Notes under the pieces: model-generated
What the model saw: only the letters and a program-made list of their open reading frames with translations
Databases searched by the model: none
What the model was told of the DNA's origin: nothing
Shown here: piece by piece, positions 28,660 through 38,408 of the stretch
Position numbering within the stretch: the stretch's first letter is position 1
Layout: every line of letters starts with the position of its first letter
Assembly (NCBI GenBank): GCA_036927565.1
Contig: JAYESD010000005.1
Location: 83,678,301 to 83,742,300 of the forward strand
DNA: 64,000 nucleotides
Direction of reading: 5' to 3'
Source: Tuctoria greenei
Taxonomy: Eukaryota > Streptophyta > Magnoliopsida > Poales > Poaceae
Program-made: the position numbers and the translations under genes

Positions 28660-31611
28660 AAACGTTATTTAAGTTTATTTTCAATCTATTTGATTGATTA
28701 ACTAAGATGCAATCATGCATATTCTTAAGACAGGCATTAAGTAAGTGAAAGATCATAAGAAGAGTTTAATGATCATTAAAGTCACTATAGTCATGAAGCT
28801 AAAGTTGAAATCTTAGACTTATTTTTCCTTCTAAGTTATAGGTTTGTCTTAGGATTCATCATATACTCTCATTAATGGAATTTTAGTTTAAGTATTCATA
28901 TATGTAATTTTGATTTAAGTACTTCATTGAGTTCTTAGTATTATGGTTAAGCACATTCATTTATAACATTTATCCTTAGATGATGATTTAAATAATATTC
29001 TAGTTTTCACTCACAAACTAAGTATTAAGATAAGCACATCAGAATCGATCTCGAAACAATTTCGAAATTATAGTATTGTCATTAAGGCCATATTTCGAGG
29101 GGGGGAATTGAATTAGTTTACTCCATCAATTATTTTTTCCCTCATTAAGACGTTTCAGATCCAAAATAAGGCATTGAACATGTATAATTAGTATTCACTA
29201 AGTTTTACTCAAGTAAGAATACCCCGAAATTAAGTAAGCAAAATGGTGTATATTAAATAAGTATGTTGAGTCATTAGTCTCATCGATTTACGTGTTAAGT
29301 CGAACTTTATATTAAGTAAGCTTCTAAGACACCATTGTCTATTGTGGACAGGACGTAAACCTCACTTAAGCATGACATACGAGGTAGTTCCGTTAAGGCA
29401 AAAGTAACCCAAAACATTGTTAAGTTTGGTTGTATAAAAGTTACTGATTATCATCAGTTTAGTTAAATAAGACATATCATCATTAGTAGGATGATATGAT
29501 CAGGGGGAGTATGGTATGATGAGAGGTCGAATAATCTCTCTACCTACTGTGGCTGAATTATTAACTTTTTTGTTAATGATTTACTACGTGTTGTTAGTCT
29601 TTTATCGATAACAGAAAAATATTAAGAATAACTCAGTTTAAGTCTGTTATCATCAATGATGTGAGGCGACAATAACCCCAAAATGTAAGCATAATGCACG
29701 AGTTATGTGAGTTGTATAAGGTCAAGTGTTGGGTTGATCCTCACTTGATATCAGTTTTGATTCATATCGGGTCATAAGATCATTCATAAACAAAAGTTAG
29801 TGAAGATGACTAAATTAGGGAGAGTTTTGACTTCATAAAGATACTGATCTTGAAAGGAATGGTACATGTTGCCATGCTTTTTCAAGAATCACTCTTTATG
29901 ATGTCTTACTTACGTTGTGTTAACAATGCAAGACATTGTTGTCACAATACCTGCTATTGATTCTTCATCATTAGTGGCCAATAATGATGAAGAACGATAG
30001 TAGCCCGATCACAATAAGACAAATAACAAAGGTGGTCATACCACATAAGAAAATGCTATAAGATGATCTTAATCATCTAAATGGTGTAAAACTATGTCAG
30101 ATAAGATGAGATCTATGTATGCCATTAGTGTCTGAGTATTAGTTATAATTGCTAAAGGAATCAAAACAGTAGACTGTAATGAGCCTACAAGAGGAGCTTG
30201 ATTCTGAAGGGAAATTTTCTTTTATGATCAGACTAATGGCAATTCACTCAATTGAGAATTCCTAGAGAATCATTAAGTTATTAGTAGTGCATTATGAATG
30301 ATTTTACATCAGATGAATGTAAAACAAATTTCTCTACCTAAGATTTGTATAAGAATATCAGTGTGACCTGATCGAAAGATCTTGTCATTAAGTGAATGTT
30401 AAGACATTCGTTAGTAATATCCATTCATGGATGTAAGTGAGTATTAAGAGCTATTAAACTATAAGCTATTTCGGGTTTTCAAGTAATGTGAGATGGGCAC
30501 TCACATGTATTCTAAGTTAAATGTACATATTATATTACCTCTAAGATAAATCAGTCATAAGAAATTAAAAGATTTTATCCATAAGAGGATCTAGGTGAAG
30601 AATCCTACAGGATATGAATTAGAATTCACCATGATCATGATAAAGGGGTGTTAAAACTTTGCCTGTTTAGACAATCAAGGATGATGAGTTTAAGAATAAG
30701 TTAAGTTCAGGGAACCAATGATGGTCGACCTTATGTTTCCGGTTCCATAAGCTTCTGCTGTCGGAAGATTAATTGATATATGCTCGAATAAGAGTTTACC
30801 TTGACTTAAGATCATGACCGAGATACTTGACAGATATTAGGCCATGCTAGTGGTTCGCCACTGAAAGGCATTTAAGAAATTAATTAAGAAGGTGCAGTGC
30901 ACATAAGGCCTCATGATTAAGAATCATAAGTCGAAACTCACTTGACGAAGTGAGCTTCTAAGTTTTAGCTTCGCGAATTGTGTAGATTCTAAGATTTCCA
31001 CATTAAGTTATATATTCACCTTTCGCGAAATGGAGTTATTTTGTGGAAATACTCCAAATGAATAATCACTACATCGTCCACAATGTGTGAAAAATCATGT
31101 TATTTAAGATGAGGCCAACAAGCAGGCGATACAAAGTTTTATCCGGTCAAAGAGTGGTCGACAGCATAAACCACTTAAGTAATACTACAATAAGTGTGTA
31201 GTACATATTTTCACAATCATAAGTCGAGTGAAACTGTCAAGCACATCGACATTAAGTTTAGTGTTGTGAAATATAAAATCCAGGAGCACAATAGACAACG
31301 AGCATAAAAGAATCAAGCGAAAAGCTTGCGGTACCGTTTATAAAAGGTTTTCCCGCCCATATGTTTAGAGAACATGAAGCATGCATGGGTCTTAAGAGGA
31401 AGCCTGTGACTATCCTGGATACTAAGGGGGCCAAACTAAGTATAAGGTCATTTCTGAATGTGAGATGTGTCGTGGTCGTTCGAGTCAGATAGCACGTAAC
31501 TGTCTATTCTTGATGCGACGTGCCCTATATGTCAAACATGAAGAAATAGACACTAAGTTCAGTAATTAAGTAAGTAAGTTAATAATTTAGTAAGTCTTTA
31601 GTTCAGTGGTC
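28660..31611 (+). other. Non-coding chain of imperfect hairpins
   Basis: No gene. Successive inverted repeats can be read directly, for example 29,473-29,498 (9 bp), 29,607-29,651 (8 bp), 29,722-29,748 (7 bp), 29,829-29,905 (26 pairs), 29,914-29,948 (13 pairs), 29,951-30,003 (20 pairs), 30,061-30,078 (7 bp), 30,302-30,324 (8 bp), 30,364-30,387 (8 pairs, GAAA loop), 30,391-30,412, 30,486-30,506, 30,596-30,632, 30,937-30,954 (7 bp), 31,032-31,055 (9 pairs) and 31,205-31,274 (11 pairs). Loops and joints are rich in TAAG. Confidence 0.8.
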
Positions 31612-31622
31612 AAGGGGGAGAA

Positions 31623-32078
31623 TATTAGTTGTTGACCACTTCCCGATGTGGGCCCCACCCCACACCGGTACCAACTCCCCACTACCGCGCCGTTATCGGG
31701 GGCGCCTTAACCGGCTCAGAGTCGGATGGCCCCCTCTCACGCCCGCTCACAAATATAAGGGGTTGATTAGTCTCTAGAACAACTAATCTAAGACACATCA
31801 GGCTACCCGATTGGCAAGAGCAGGAAGTGAGGGGAAGGACCACCCGTCGGCCAACGCCGCAGTGCTCTCAACGCCTCCTACTGCCTCAACCTCGACGTCC
31901 TCCTTGATACTACTGCATCCCATGGCATCCTACTCCTACGGGCCAAGGTATGCCACTAATCACCCCGTCTAACCTCTGTCTGTTAATCTACATGCTTATG
32001 CAATCAGTAAATCAGTCTAAGCACCCGATTAGATCATGGCTAGTGGTTTAGATTGATTAACGACCCTAAAATCTAACA
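31623..32078 (+). repeat. 3' LTR (456 bp) of recent element
   Basis: Identical to 25,349-25,804. Preceded by AAGGGGGAGAA. Confidence 0.95.
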
Positions 32079-32083
32079 GTTTT

Positions 32084-33163
32084 GTCTAGTTTGCATACAT
32101 AATCAGGATATTTCTTACTTTCGTACCCAGGTGGTTGTGACATATATACTTCCTCTTCCAAATCACCATGGAGGAAGGCATTCTGAACATCTAATTGTCT
32201 GAAACACCAACATCTCAAAACAGCAATTGATAACACTATACGAATTGTCGCTGCCTTGATTACAGGACTAAAGGTGTCCTCGTAGTCTATTCCATACATT
32301 TGCTTGAAGCCATTTGCAACCAATCTGGCCTTGTACTTGTCAATGGAACCATCATACTTCCTTTTTGTTTTGTAGACCCATTTTGAGTCTATAATGTTAT
32401 TCACCCCCTTTCTTGGCACAAGGTGCCAAGTCTGATTGTATTCTAGACCTTGATATTCGTTGTCCATTGCCTCTTTCCACTTAGCATCTCCTAGTGCCTG
32501 CTCGAGACTTTTTGGATCTCCTGTGGTGGTCAACAAACAAACATAATCATTGCCAAAATTCTTTGGTTTAGATATATTATTTTGTAACCTTGTAGTCAGG
32601 CGAGAAGCAGTCCTGATTTCATGTGTAGTTGCTGCTGAGGGGAGTGGACCAGGGACAGACACTGATTCTGAGGTTGATTCCCCCTCTAGTCCCACAGGCA
32701 CGTGATCCAAGAAAACATCATGATGGGGACTAGCGGGAGAGTCCACGCTTCCCAACGGTGATGCGCCCGACAGTTCAGACGCGCCGCTGCACGCCCTTTC
32801 TAGTTCCACCACGTGCCCGACCGACGGTGGCGTGTCACGCGCTGCGCGTGAATCTTCGAGCTCGGGTCCCGGTGCACCCGGATTGGTTGCGCCTACTCCC
32901 GAGGGCGTTGCAGCGCGTGCTTGCATTGAGGAGGCCGGTTCTTCTGTGCACACTACGGTCAGAAAATTGCAAAGAGTCTGCAGGCTCATGAAATAAATTA
33001 TGTTGAGTATTTCCATCTGACCAAGGAATCAAAGTAGGATGAAGGAGCAGTATTTTGGCCTTGAGTTGAGCCCCTGCATTTGGATGTAAGTTTTGAAAAG
33101 GAAAAATAGTCTCATCAAATATGACATTGCGAGAAATATACAAGCATCCGCTAGAAATATCTA
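32084..33163 (-). pseudogene. Copia integrase-RT linker and RT N-terminal half (element 24-37 kb)
   Basis: 32,084-32,470 encodes WVYKTKRKYDGSIDKYKARL, GIDYEDTFSPVIKAATIRIV and QLDVQNAFLHGDLEEEVYM. The upstream linker (32,600-33,000) is Ala/Pro/Ser-rich. 33,000-33,160 reads YISRNVIFDETIFPF, the usual end of the integrase region. A frame change lies near 32,950. The reading continues left of the nested element at 25,343. Confidence 0.9.
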
Positions 33164-33398
33164 GGGAATGACTACTATGCAATCTCACTTTTAGTGCAAT
33201 TATGCAATCATTCATTCCCAATCATTAGATGTGCATCCTAGGGTGGTTGCATTTGTATACTTAACCCCTTTCACATGTGTTTCTCACATGAAGGAAGTTA
33301 GATGAAAAAACACAACCACCCTAGGATGCATATCTAATGGTTGGGAATAAATGATTGCATGATTGCACCAAAAATGAGATTGCATACTAGTCATTGCC
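33164..33398. mobile_element. Mutator-like MITE (235 bp)
   Basis: Nearly the whole element is a long inverted repeat. The ends GGGAATGACTAC and (inverted) GGCAATGACTAG are followed by about 75 further matching bases, including GCATCCTAGGGTGGTTG. Perfect 9-bp duplication AAATATCTA at 33,155-33,163 and 33,399-33,407, as in Mutator-like elements. Confidence 0.9.
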
Positions 33399-33426
33399 AA
33401 ATATCTAGGCACTTATATCCTTTATG

Positions 33427-34335
33427 TAGGGATGAAAATGGATCGGATATTTTCCGATCCGTCCGGGTAAAGGATCCTAAAATATCCGATCTATATCCGT
33501 TTTTGTTGGATCTTAATCGAATATGAATAGGATATTTGAATTCGGATATCGGATCGGAAACGATATGACTTAATATCCGTTCGAATGGTCGGATATCCAT
33601 ATTTCGTCGGATATATCCGAATCTAAATCCGAATCGTTTTTTGGCCCATTTGGCCGGCGGTCTAGCCCAATCCAAAATGTGGAAATTCTTACTGCCCGTC
33701 CATAAAAGTTTGCAAGAAGTGGGAATCAAACCCACACACCCATGCTTGCAAGGTTGTAGTTCAACCACTAGACCAAACAACCAATCTTGGATGAAGCCAA
33801 TTTTTTTTCTTGTTTATTTTTAATACTGTAACACATATAATTCCCACTGTGGATGAAGCTTATGTGATTCATAAACTAGTCGTATTTTACAATCAAGAAT
33901 ATGAAGTTATAGACTAAGCTTTTAATTTATACATGAAATTATTATCATAAGGTTTTAAATGGAGGTCATTGAATACTTATGGTAATAGTTCATGACTTAT
34001 GTGTTATGAATTATGTGTACGAACTAAGAGTTATGTGTTATTTTTTTAAATTTTAATTACATGTGATATATGAAATATTAATTACATTATTATGTGTGGG
34101 AACTATATATTTCTTTCATTGTCTATCATTTAATTATGTGATATGTGAAATGTTTTTTTTTTCGAAATAAATATCTGAGTTTGTTCGATATCCATAAGTT
34201 TCCGATACATCCGACATATCCAATATCAAACCGTTTCCGGCTACATCCAATCCAAATCCGTTTCTGAAATTATTATGTGGATATGATATGAAAAAACATA
34301 TTTTATCCATCCATATCCGTTCGTTTTCATCCCTA
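33427..34335. mobile_element. hAT-like non-autonomous element (909 bp)
   Basis: Inverted ends TAGGGATGAAAA; perfect 8-bp duplication CCTTTATG at 33,419-33,426 and 34,336-34,343. Subterminal copies of GGATAT/ATATCC in both orientations fill both flanks. A tRNA-like stretch lies inside. No transposase. The ends resemble the hAT at 22,473-23,405, so both may use the same transposase. Confidence 0.93.
33708..33783 (-). other. tRNA-like sequence with A- and B-box motifs
   Basis: On the minus strand, TGGTCTAGTGGTT (33,763-33,775) resembles a pol III A box, and GGTTTGATTCCC (33,721-33,732) resembles a B box. Their order and spacing of about 30 nt suit a tRNA or tRNA-derived SINE head. A full cloverleaf is not evident, so it is not called a tRNA gene. 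Confidence 0.5.
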
Positions 34336-34343
34336 CCTTTATG

Positions 34344-34924
34344 CAGGGGACTATAGCCTAGGAAGGCACATTGCTTTGAACGAAACAAGAGTTTGTGCGT
34401 GTTATATGGCCGTAGATTTGGCCAACACGCACACCCAAACACTCTAACCGTGTGTAGTCTGGTTTACTATTAAATAATTTTTTCATGGGTGTTTTGTAGC
34501 TTATGACGCGTGATGGGGTCCTGTTAATGAGATATGCAGCAGTGGAGAAGGCCTCGTCCCAGAATTTTAATGGCATGTGGGCTCGTGCAAGGAGGGAGAG
34601 TCCTATTTTGACAATATGTCTATGTTTTCGCTCGGCTGACCCATTCTACTGATGCGTGTGTGGGCATGCTACATGGTGGGTGATGCCAATTGGCTCAAAA
34701 AACAAGTTTAGCTTCTGGTACTCCCCCCCCCCCCCAATCTGTCTGAATAGAAACAATCTTGCGATTAAATAATCTTTGTACCATAGCTTGGAATAGATTA
34801 AACTTCTGAAAAACTTCAGAATTATGGCAAAGCAAATAAATCCAAGTAAATTTGCTGAAGTCATCAATGAAGCTAACATAATATTTATTTCTACCAATAG
34901 AAACAGAAGCAGGACTCCGTACAT
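34344..34924 (-). pseudogene. Copia integrase (element 24-37 kb)
   Basis: FWDEAFSTAAYLINRTPS, then CLGVRV/VFGCACWPNLRPYNTHKLL, SKQCAFLGYSPLHKG (34,344-34,576) and, upstream, a region whose third catalytic stretch is frame-broken. At 34,723-34,735 a 13-nt C run (G on this strand) lies in the conserved GGEYQKL motif and shifts the frame. The hAT at 33,427 sits in the segment after SPLHKG. Confidence 0.85.
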
Positions 34925-35398
34925 CGGAAAAGATTTATTCTAAAGGAGCTTGTGACACAGTAAATGATCTAGAAAAAGGGAGTTGATGACTTTTGCCTTG
35001 TTGACAGGCATCGCAAACCTGCTCTTTATTTGGACTAGAGGAACAAGGCAATTTGTTTTTACTCACAATCTTATTAAGTATAACCATAGAGGGGTGTCCG
35101 AGTCTCTCATGCCACCTCTCACTTGTCGGCTAGGAAACAGCTAGGACACACTTGGAGCTTGAGTTCTCAAGGGATGGCCATGGATAGAGACTCCCTCTAC
35201 ACTTGCCCCATAGAAGGACCTTCCTCGTAGCCAGATCCGTTACCAAAAAATATTGTGAGTGATATTCAATGAAAATAAAATTGTTGGTGGTAAGTTTATG
35301 GACGGATATAAGATTTTTTGTGGTGGTGAGAACATGAAGGACATTGCTGAGATGCAAAGAATGATTAGAAGTGGGCAAGATGGAATTACCAACAAAAT
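34925..35398 (-). pseudogene. Copia GAG-pre-integrase region
   Basis: 35,130-35,378 reads LHLSNVLHVLTTTKNLISVH and FVTDLATRKVLLWGKCRGSLYP-like text, typical between protease and integrase. Downstream, WHERLGHPS-like text can be traced near 35,090 and a CDACQQGKS-like zinc segment near 35,000, both broken by stops. Confidence 0.8.
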
Positions 35399-36395
35399 TT
35401 ATTTTCGTACCTGAGCCACCTGCAGTGTGGATCTTTTCTTGACCATTGTATTTTCCTTCATGCTTAACTTGTCCATCTCTCCGGTAATGTGATCAGTTGC
35501 TCCCGTGTCGGTGTACCAGTTGGCCGTAGGAAGCATTATTGTAGGATGCACTATTTGCTGATTTTTCTTCCAATTTGAACTCTTTGTTGAATCTTTTGTA
35601 GCATCTAGTGGCCGTGTGCCCAATCTTTTCACAGATTTGGCACACGGGTCTGTTGGCTTGATCATCGCGACCCTGACCTCTTCCTCGACCCGAACCGCCT
35701 CTGTTGTTGCCGTTGTGGCCACCTCTGCCATGGAAGCCTCCACGTGCTGCTGTGTTTGCACTATACTGATAGTGCCCTTGCCGTTCCAACCGTGCCTCTG
35801 TAGCTAGGAGTTGGGCAAATAAGTTGGATAAAGAAATTGGATCCGAGCGAGTACTTACATTCTCAATCAAAGAATTATAGTCGACATCAAGTCCTGCCAG
35901 GATTTAAGCAATCATGTCATCGTCTTCTAGCTTTTTCCCTGCTGCGGCCATATCGTCCGCATACTCTTTCATTCTTGCAAAATACGCAGCCACCGAAAGA
36001 TCAGCTTTTCGTGTGCTAGATAACTTAGCACGAAGGTGCATCACTCTAGCACGAGATTGGGAAGCAAAACACTCTTGTATTGCCTTCCGAACATGAGCCA
36101 CCTGTGCCAGAATCTCTTTTGAGAGTGTAGAATTCAGGTAGCTCAACAATTGTTGATCCTGAATCACCCAATTCAAGTAATCATGGTTTTGGGTCTTTTC
36201 TGTAGACTTGTCAGGCTTCTCGATAATGATCATCTCATCTGGACACGCCCTGATTCCATCTAGGAACCCATACAGCTGGGCACCTCGAATTGCAAGGAGG
36301 ACCTGCGCTCGCCATAGAAGGTAGTTGCTTCTAGTCAGCTTCTCGATGTTATGATTCAATATATTGAACCCAGCCGAAGGTGTGGAGGAACTCAT
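35399..36395 (-). pseudogene. Copia gag and protease start (element 24-37 kb)
   Basis: The start ATG at 36,393-36,395 opens MSSSTPSAGFNILNHNIEK. LTRSNYLLWRAQVLLAIRG follows, then FASQSRARVMHLRAKLSSTR. After a stop at about 35,904 the frame resumes at 35,493-35,870 with a CCHC-like knuckle, CQICEKIGHTATRC, and near 35,510 the protease motif region YTDTGATDHIT, where the usual D-S/T-G is DTG. The 5' leader is only about 40 bp from the primer site. Confidence 0.88.
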
Positions 36396-36432
36396 AGCAA
36401 TCTCGTTTGAGAATAGCCGACTCTGATTACCA

Positions 36433-36819
36433 TGTGAGATGGGATGAACTGCTGTTCATGGCCTAGCCACAGCAGAATACATGTTGCTTAAATAGAGGAA
36501 TTACAAGGGATGAGATATGTGGTTGTTACATGTGTGCATTGCACAATCAACCGGGATCAAAAAACAAAGAGAAACAAGGAAAACAATCTCTATTAGTTAC
36601 AACCAGGATGCAATCTAATCAAACTATTCTATAACTAAAAGATTCTTGCACGTTGAAGTTTATCTCCATCCAAAACCAGAACAATCAATCCTAACAACTA
36701 TATCTTCTGGATACTGACGTGATCCTTGTGTTCCAAATTATGAAGGACTTAATCTTCAACAGATACAAAGCTATCTGTGCAGCATGATTGTTACCGTATG
36801 CGACCGAGTCCATTCAACA
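36433..36819 (-). repeat. 5' LTR (387 bp) of Copia at 24-37 kb
   Basis: Starts TGTGAGATGGGATG and ends CCATTCAACA. The 183 bases nearest its right end match 24,062-24,246 with few changes. The rest of the left copy is deleted. Confidence 0.9.
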
Positions 36820-37410
36820 TTCAAGGGCACCGAGACCGAGGATGAGGGAGCCATGCAGAAGTGTCTCCTCCTCAGCCCTCATCTCCAGTTCTCCACCAAT
36901 GAACATTCGCGTGGCAAGGAACAAGAGACTGGAAGGCAAGCACTGAGCATTCGTTTGAGCAGAGCAGCAGCAGCTAGGTAGCTAGCCAATCATGGCGCTA
37001 GCCCAGCAGGTGGTCGCCAACCAGTCGCCGCTGCTTCCTCCTCCCTCGCGTGCTCGCCAAGAGCCGCTAGCAATGCGAAGCTACTACTCCTTCTCCACCC
37101 GACACCGTTTCTTGCTTGCGGACGGAGCATGAGGCTACTGCACGACGCGAGGAGGGCCACCGCTGTGGTCCGGGCGTAGCCATCAGCACAGGCGTAGCCC
37201 AAGTCGGAGGGCAGGAAAGGGGGAGACAAGGCTGTGATGGTGGTGGCGGAGGAGGAGCGGCTATTTGAGGAGTAGGAGGTGACCATCGAGAAGCCATGTG
37301 AGATCAACCACGACGGTCACTGACCCGCTGACAACAAGATTGTTGGTGGATGCACACAAAACGATATTAACACTTAGAGGTTATTTGTGTGCGGCTCAAC
37401 ACGTTCGCAA
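36820..37410. other. GC-rich sequence, possible gene 5'-end fragment, unassigned
   Basis: A plus-strand ATG at 36,992 opens about 46 codons (MALAQQVVANQ...) after a leader-like stretch. The minus strand has a 105-codon frame over the same area. Neither resembles a family I know. Confidence 0.3.
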
Positions 37411-37778
37411 TGTTAAGCCACTATGCGCTGACCAGTTGCCCTCAAAAGTTTAAGCTGATGAAAGATGGTAGGCAATTCACTTATATTTCAACCCTCCCCC
37501 TCACGTGTAGACTCCTTTGGGCCGCATACGTGGAATAGGAGTCGGCTGCAATTTTATTTTATATTTTTAATAAATTTCGCCCGCCAGGATTCAAAATCGA
37601 AACCTCTGGCTCTGATACCATGTTAAGCTACTATGAACTCGAAACCTCTTTTTTTTTGGAAGCCATCATTAGCCAGGTATCATAGGCTAATATATTAAGA
37701 AGAGGTGTGGGCACCGCGCGCTGGAGCCAGCGCTCGAACCGCTAAGCTACTATGCGCTGAAAAGCTTATATTTCAACA
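37411..37778 (-). mobile_element. TRIM (368 bp) carrying a SINE in its 5' LTR
   Basis: Terminal repeats start TGTTAAGC at 37,411 and 37,621 and end ATATTTCAAC. The primer site TGGTATCAGAGCC (minus strand, 37,608-37,620) adjoins the right repeat, and a polypurine tract (37,493-37,502, reading AGGGGGAGGG-like on the minus strand) adjoins the left. The internal region is only about 120 bp. Flanks are CGCAA (37,406-37,410) and CGCAG (37,779-37,783). All replication signals without any gene is the hallmark of a TRIM. Confidence 0.82.
37636..37742 (-). mobile_element. SINE-like insertion, 5'-truncated, poly(A) tail
   Basis: Flanked by a perfect 12-bp duplication TAAGCTACTATG (37,624-37,635 and 37,743-37,754). 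On the minus strand it starts with a B-box-like GGTTCGAGCGC and ends near a run of nine A. Only the part from the B box on is present. Confidence 0.75.
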
Positions 37779-37783
37779 CGCAG

Positions 37784-38048
37784 GACCAAAAGTTTTTTTT
37801 AATATATGAAACGAGCTCAATCGTGGTTTGTCACAAGCTGAGATTAACGGCACGCACACCACCCACGATCGCACACACCCACGATCACACAGAAGACCTG
37901 CTCTGACAGCAACAAACTAGCTCGCATGAAGTCATCGACACGCCATGCTTATCGGTGGGTTCCTGGAAATCATAAACAGAACCAATGGACACTTGCGAAG
38001 ACTGAAGAATGTGACCGACTCTAGATGCTATCAAGATTTATTCTGACA
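37784..38048 (-). repeat. Probable 3' LTR portion of Copia at 38-42 kb
   Basis: The inner end is fixed at 38,048 (TTCTGACA) by the neighbouring polypurine tract 38,049-38,063, which reads GATGTAGAGGGAAAT on the minus strand. The outer end is not determinable because no second LTR is present. Confidence 0.55.
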
Positions 38049-38063
38049 ATTTCCCTCTACATC

Positions 38064-38403
38064 TTGATCATCCTTCTACACCTCCGAAGTATTCTGTAGT
38101 CCAGTCCTTCTGCTCAGATTTTAAAACTTCAACCTGCTAAGAGACTTAGTCAGAATGTCCCCTAACTGATCATCTGTGGCAACATGCTTTACTTCAATCT
38201 TTCCTTCTGCAGCATAAATACTCTCTGATTAGATGAAACCTTGTGTCAATGTGGCAACTCCGATCATTCAACACAAAATTCTTTATAAGAGAGATAGCAG
38301 ACTTATTATCCACATTCAGAACCAGCTTGCTCAGCTTGATATTCATCAGTTCAGACAACAATCTTGCTAACCATACAGCTTGACAGGTGGCCATTGCAGC
38401 AGC
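38064..38403 (-). pseudogene. Copia RNase H, C-terminal part
   Basis: VAAAMATCQAVWLARLLSEL, LVLNVDNKSAISLIKN and CHIDTRFHLIREY; a frameshift follows and the end reads DDQLGDILTKSLSRLKF near 38,120-38,180. The N-terminal part lies across the solo LTR at 39,447. Confidence 0.88.
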
Positions 38404-38408
38404 TACAT

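Larger units (their letters stand above)
25349..32078 (+). mobile_element. Recent non-autonomous Copia-type element with hairpin-rich interior
   Basis: Two 456-bp LTRs (25,349-25,804 and 31,623-32,078) are identical by eye, and the 5-bp duplication GTTTT lies at 25,344-25,348 and 32,079-32,083. The LTR begins TATTAGTTG rather than TG and ends TAACA. The primer site TGGTATCAGAGCC is at 25,806-25,818 and the polypurine tract AAGGGGGAGAA at 31,612-31,622. The 5.8-kb inside holds a GC-rich leader block (26,000-26,480), hairpins, a broken Copia gag (27,950-28,653) and about 3 kb without genes but full of imperfect inverted repeats. No protease, integrase or RT is present, so it must have moved with help from another element. 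Confidence 0.92.
24062..36819 (-). mobile_element. Copia element, heavily nested, 3' LTR truncated
   Basis: 5' LTR 36,433-36,819. 3' LTR remnant 24,062-24,246, matching 36,637-36,819. The primer site next to the 5' LTR (36,417-36,432) reads TGGTAATCAGAGTCGG. The polypurine tract next to the 3' LTR (24,247-24,262) reads GATCGAGGGGGTG. Minus-strand order gag, protease, integrase, RT, RNase H. It was invaded by a plus-strand element (25,349-32,078), a MULE MITE (33,164-33,398) and a hAT (33,427-34,335), each with its own duplication. The bases after 36,819 read TTCAA, but the left flank is lost with the truncated LTR. Confidence 0.9.

Noticed and set aside
29500..29512. AGGGGGAGTATGG as an LTR boundary inside the recent element
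   Set aside because: It looks like a polypurine tract, but no LTR start follows and no repeat partner exists. It could be a central tract at most.
33708..33783. Functional tRNA gene
   Set aside because: A and B boxes are plausible, but a full cloverleaf and anticodon arm could not be drawn, and it lies in a transposon.
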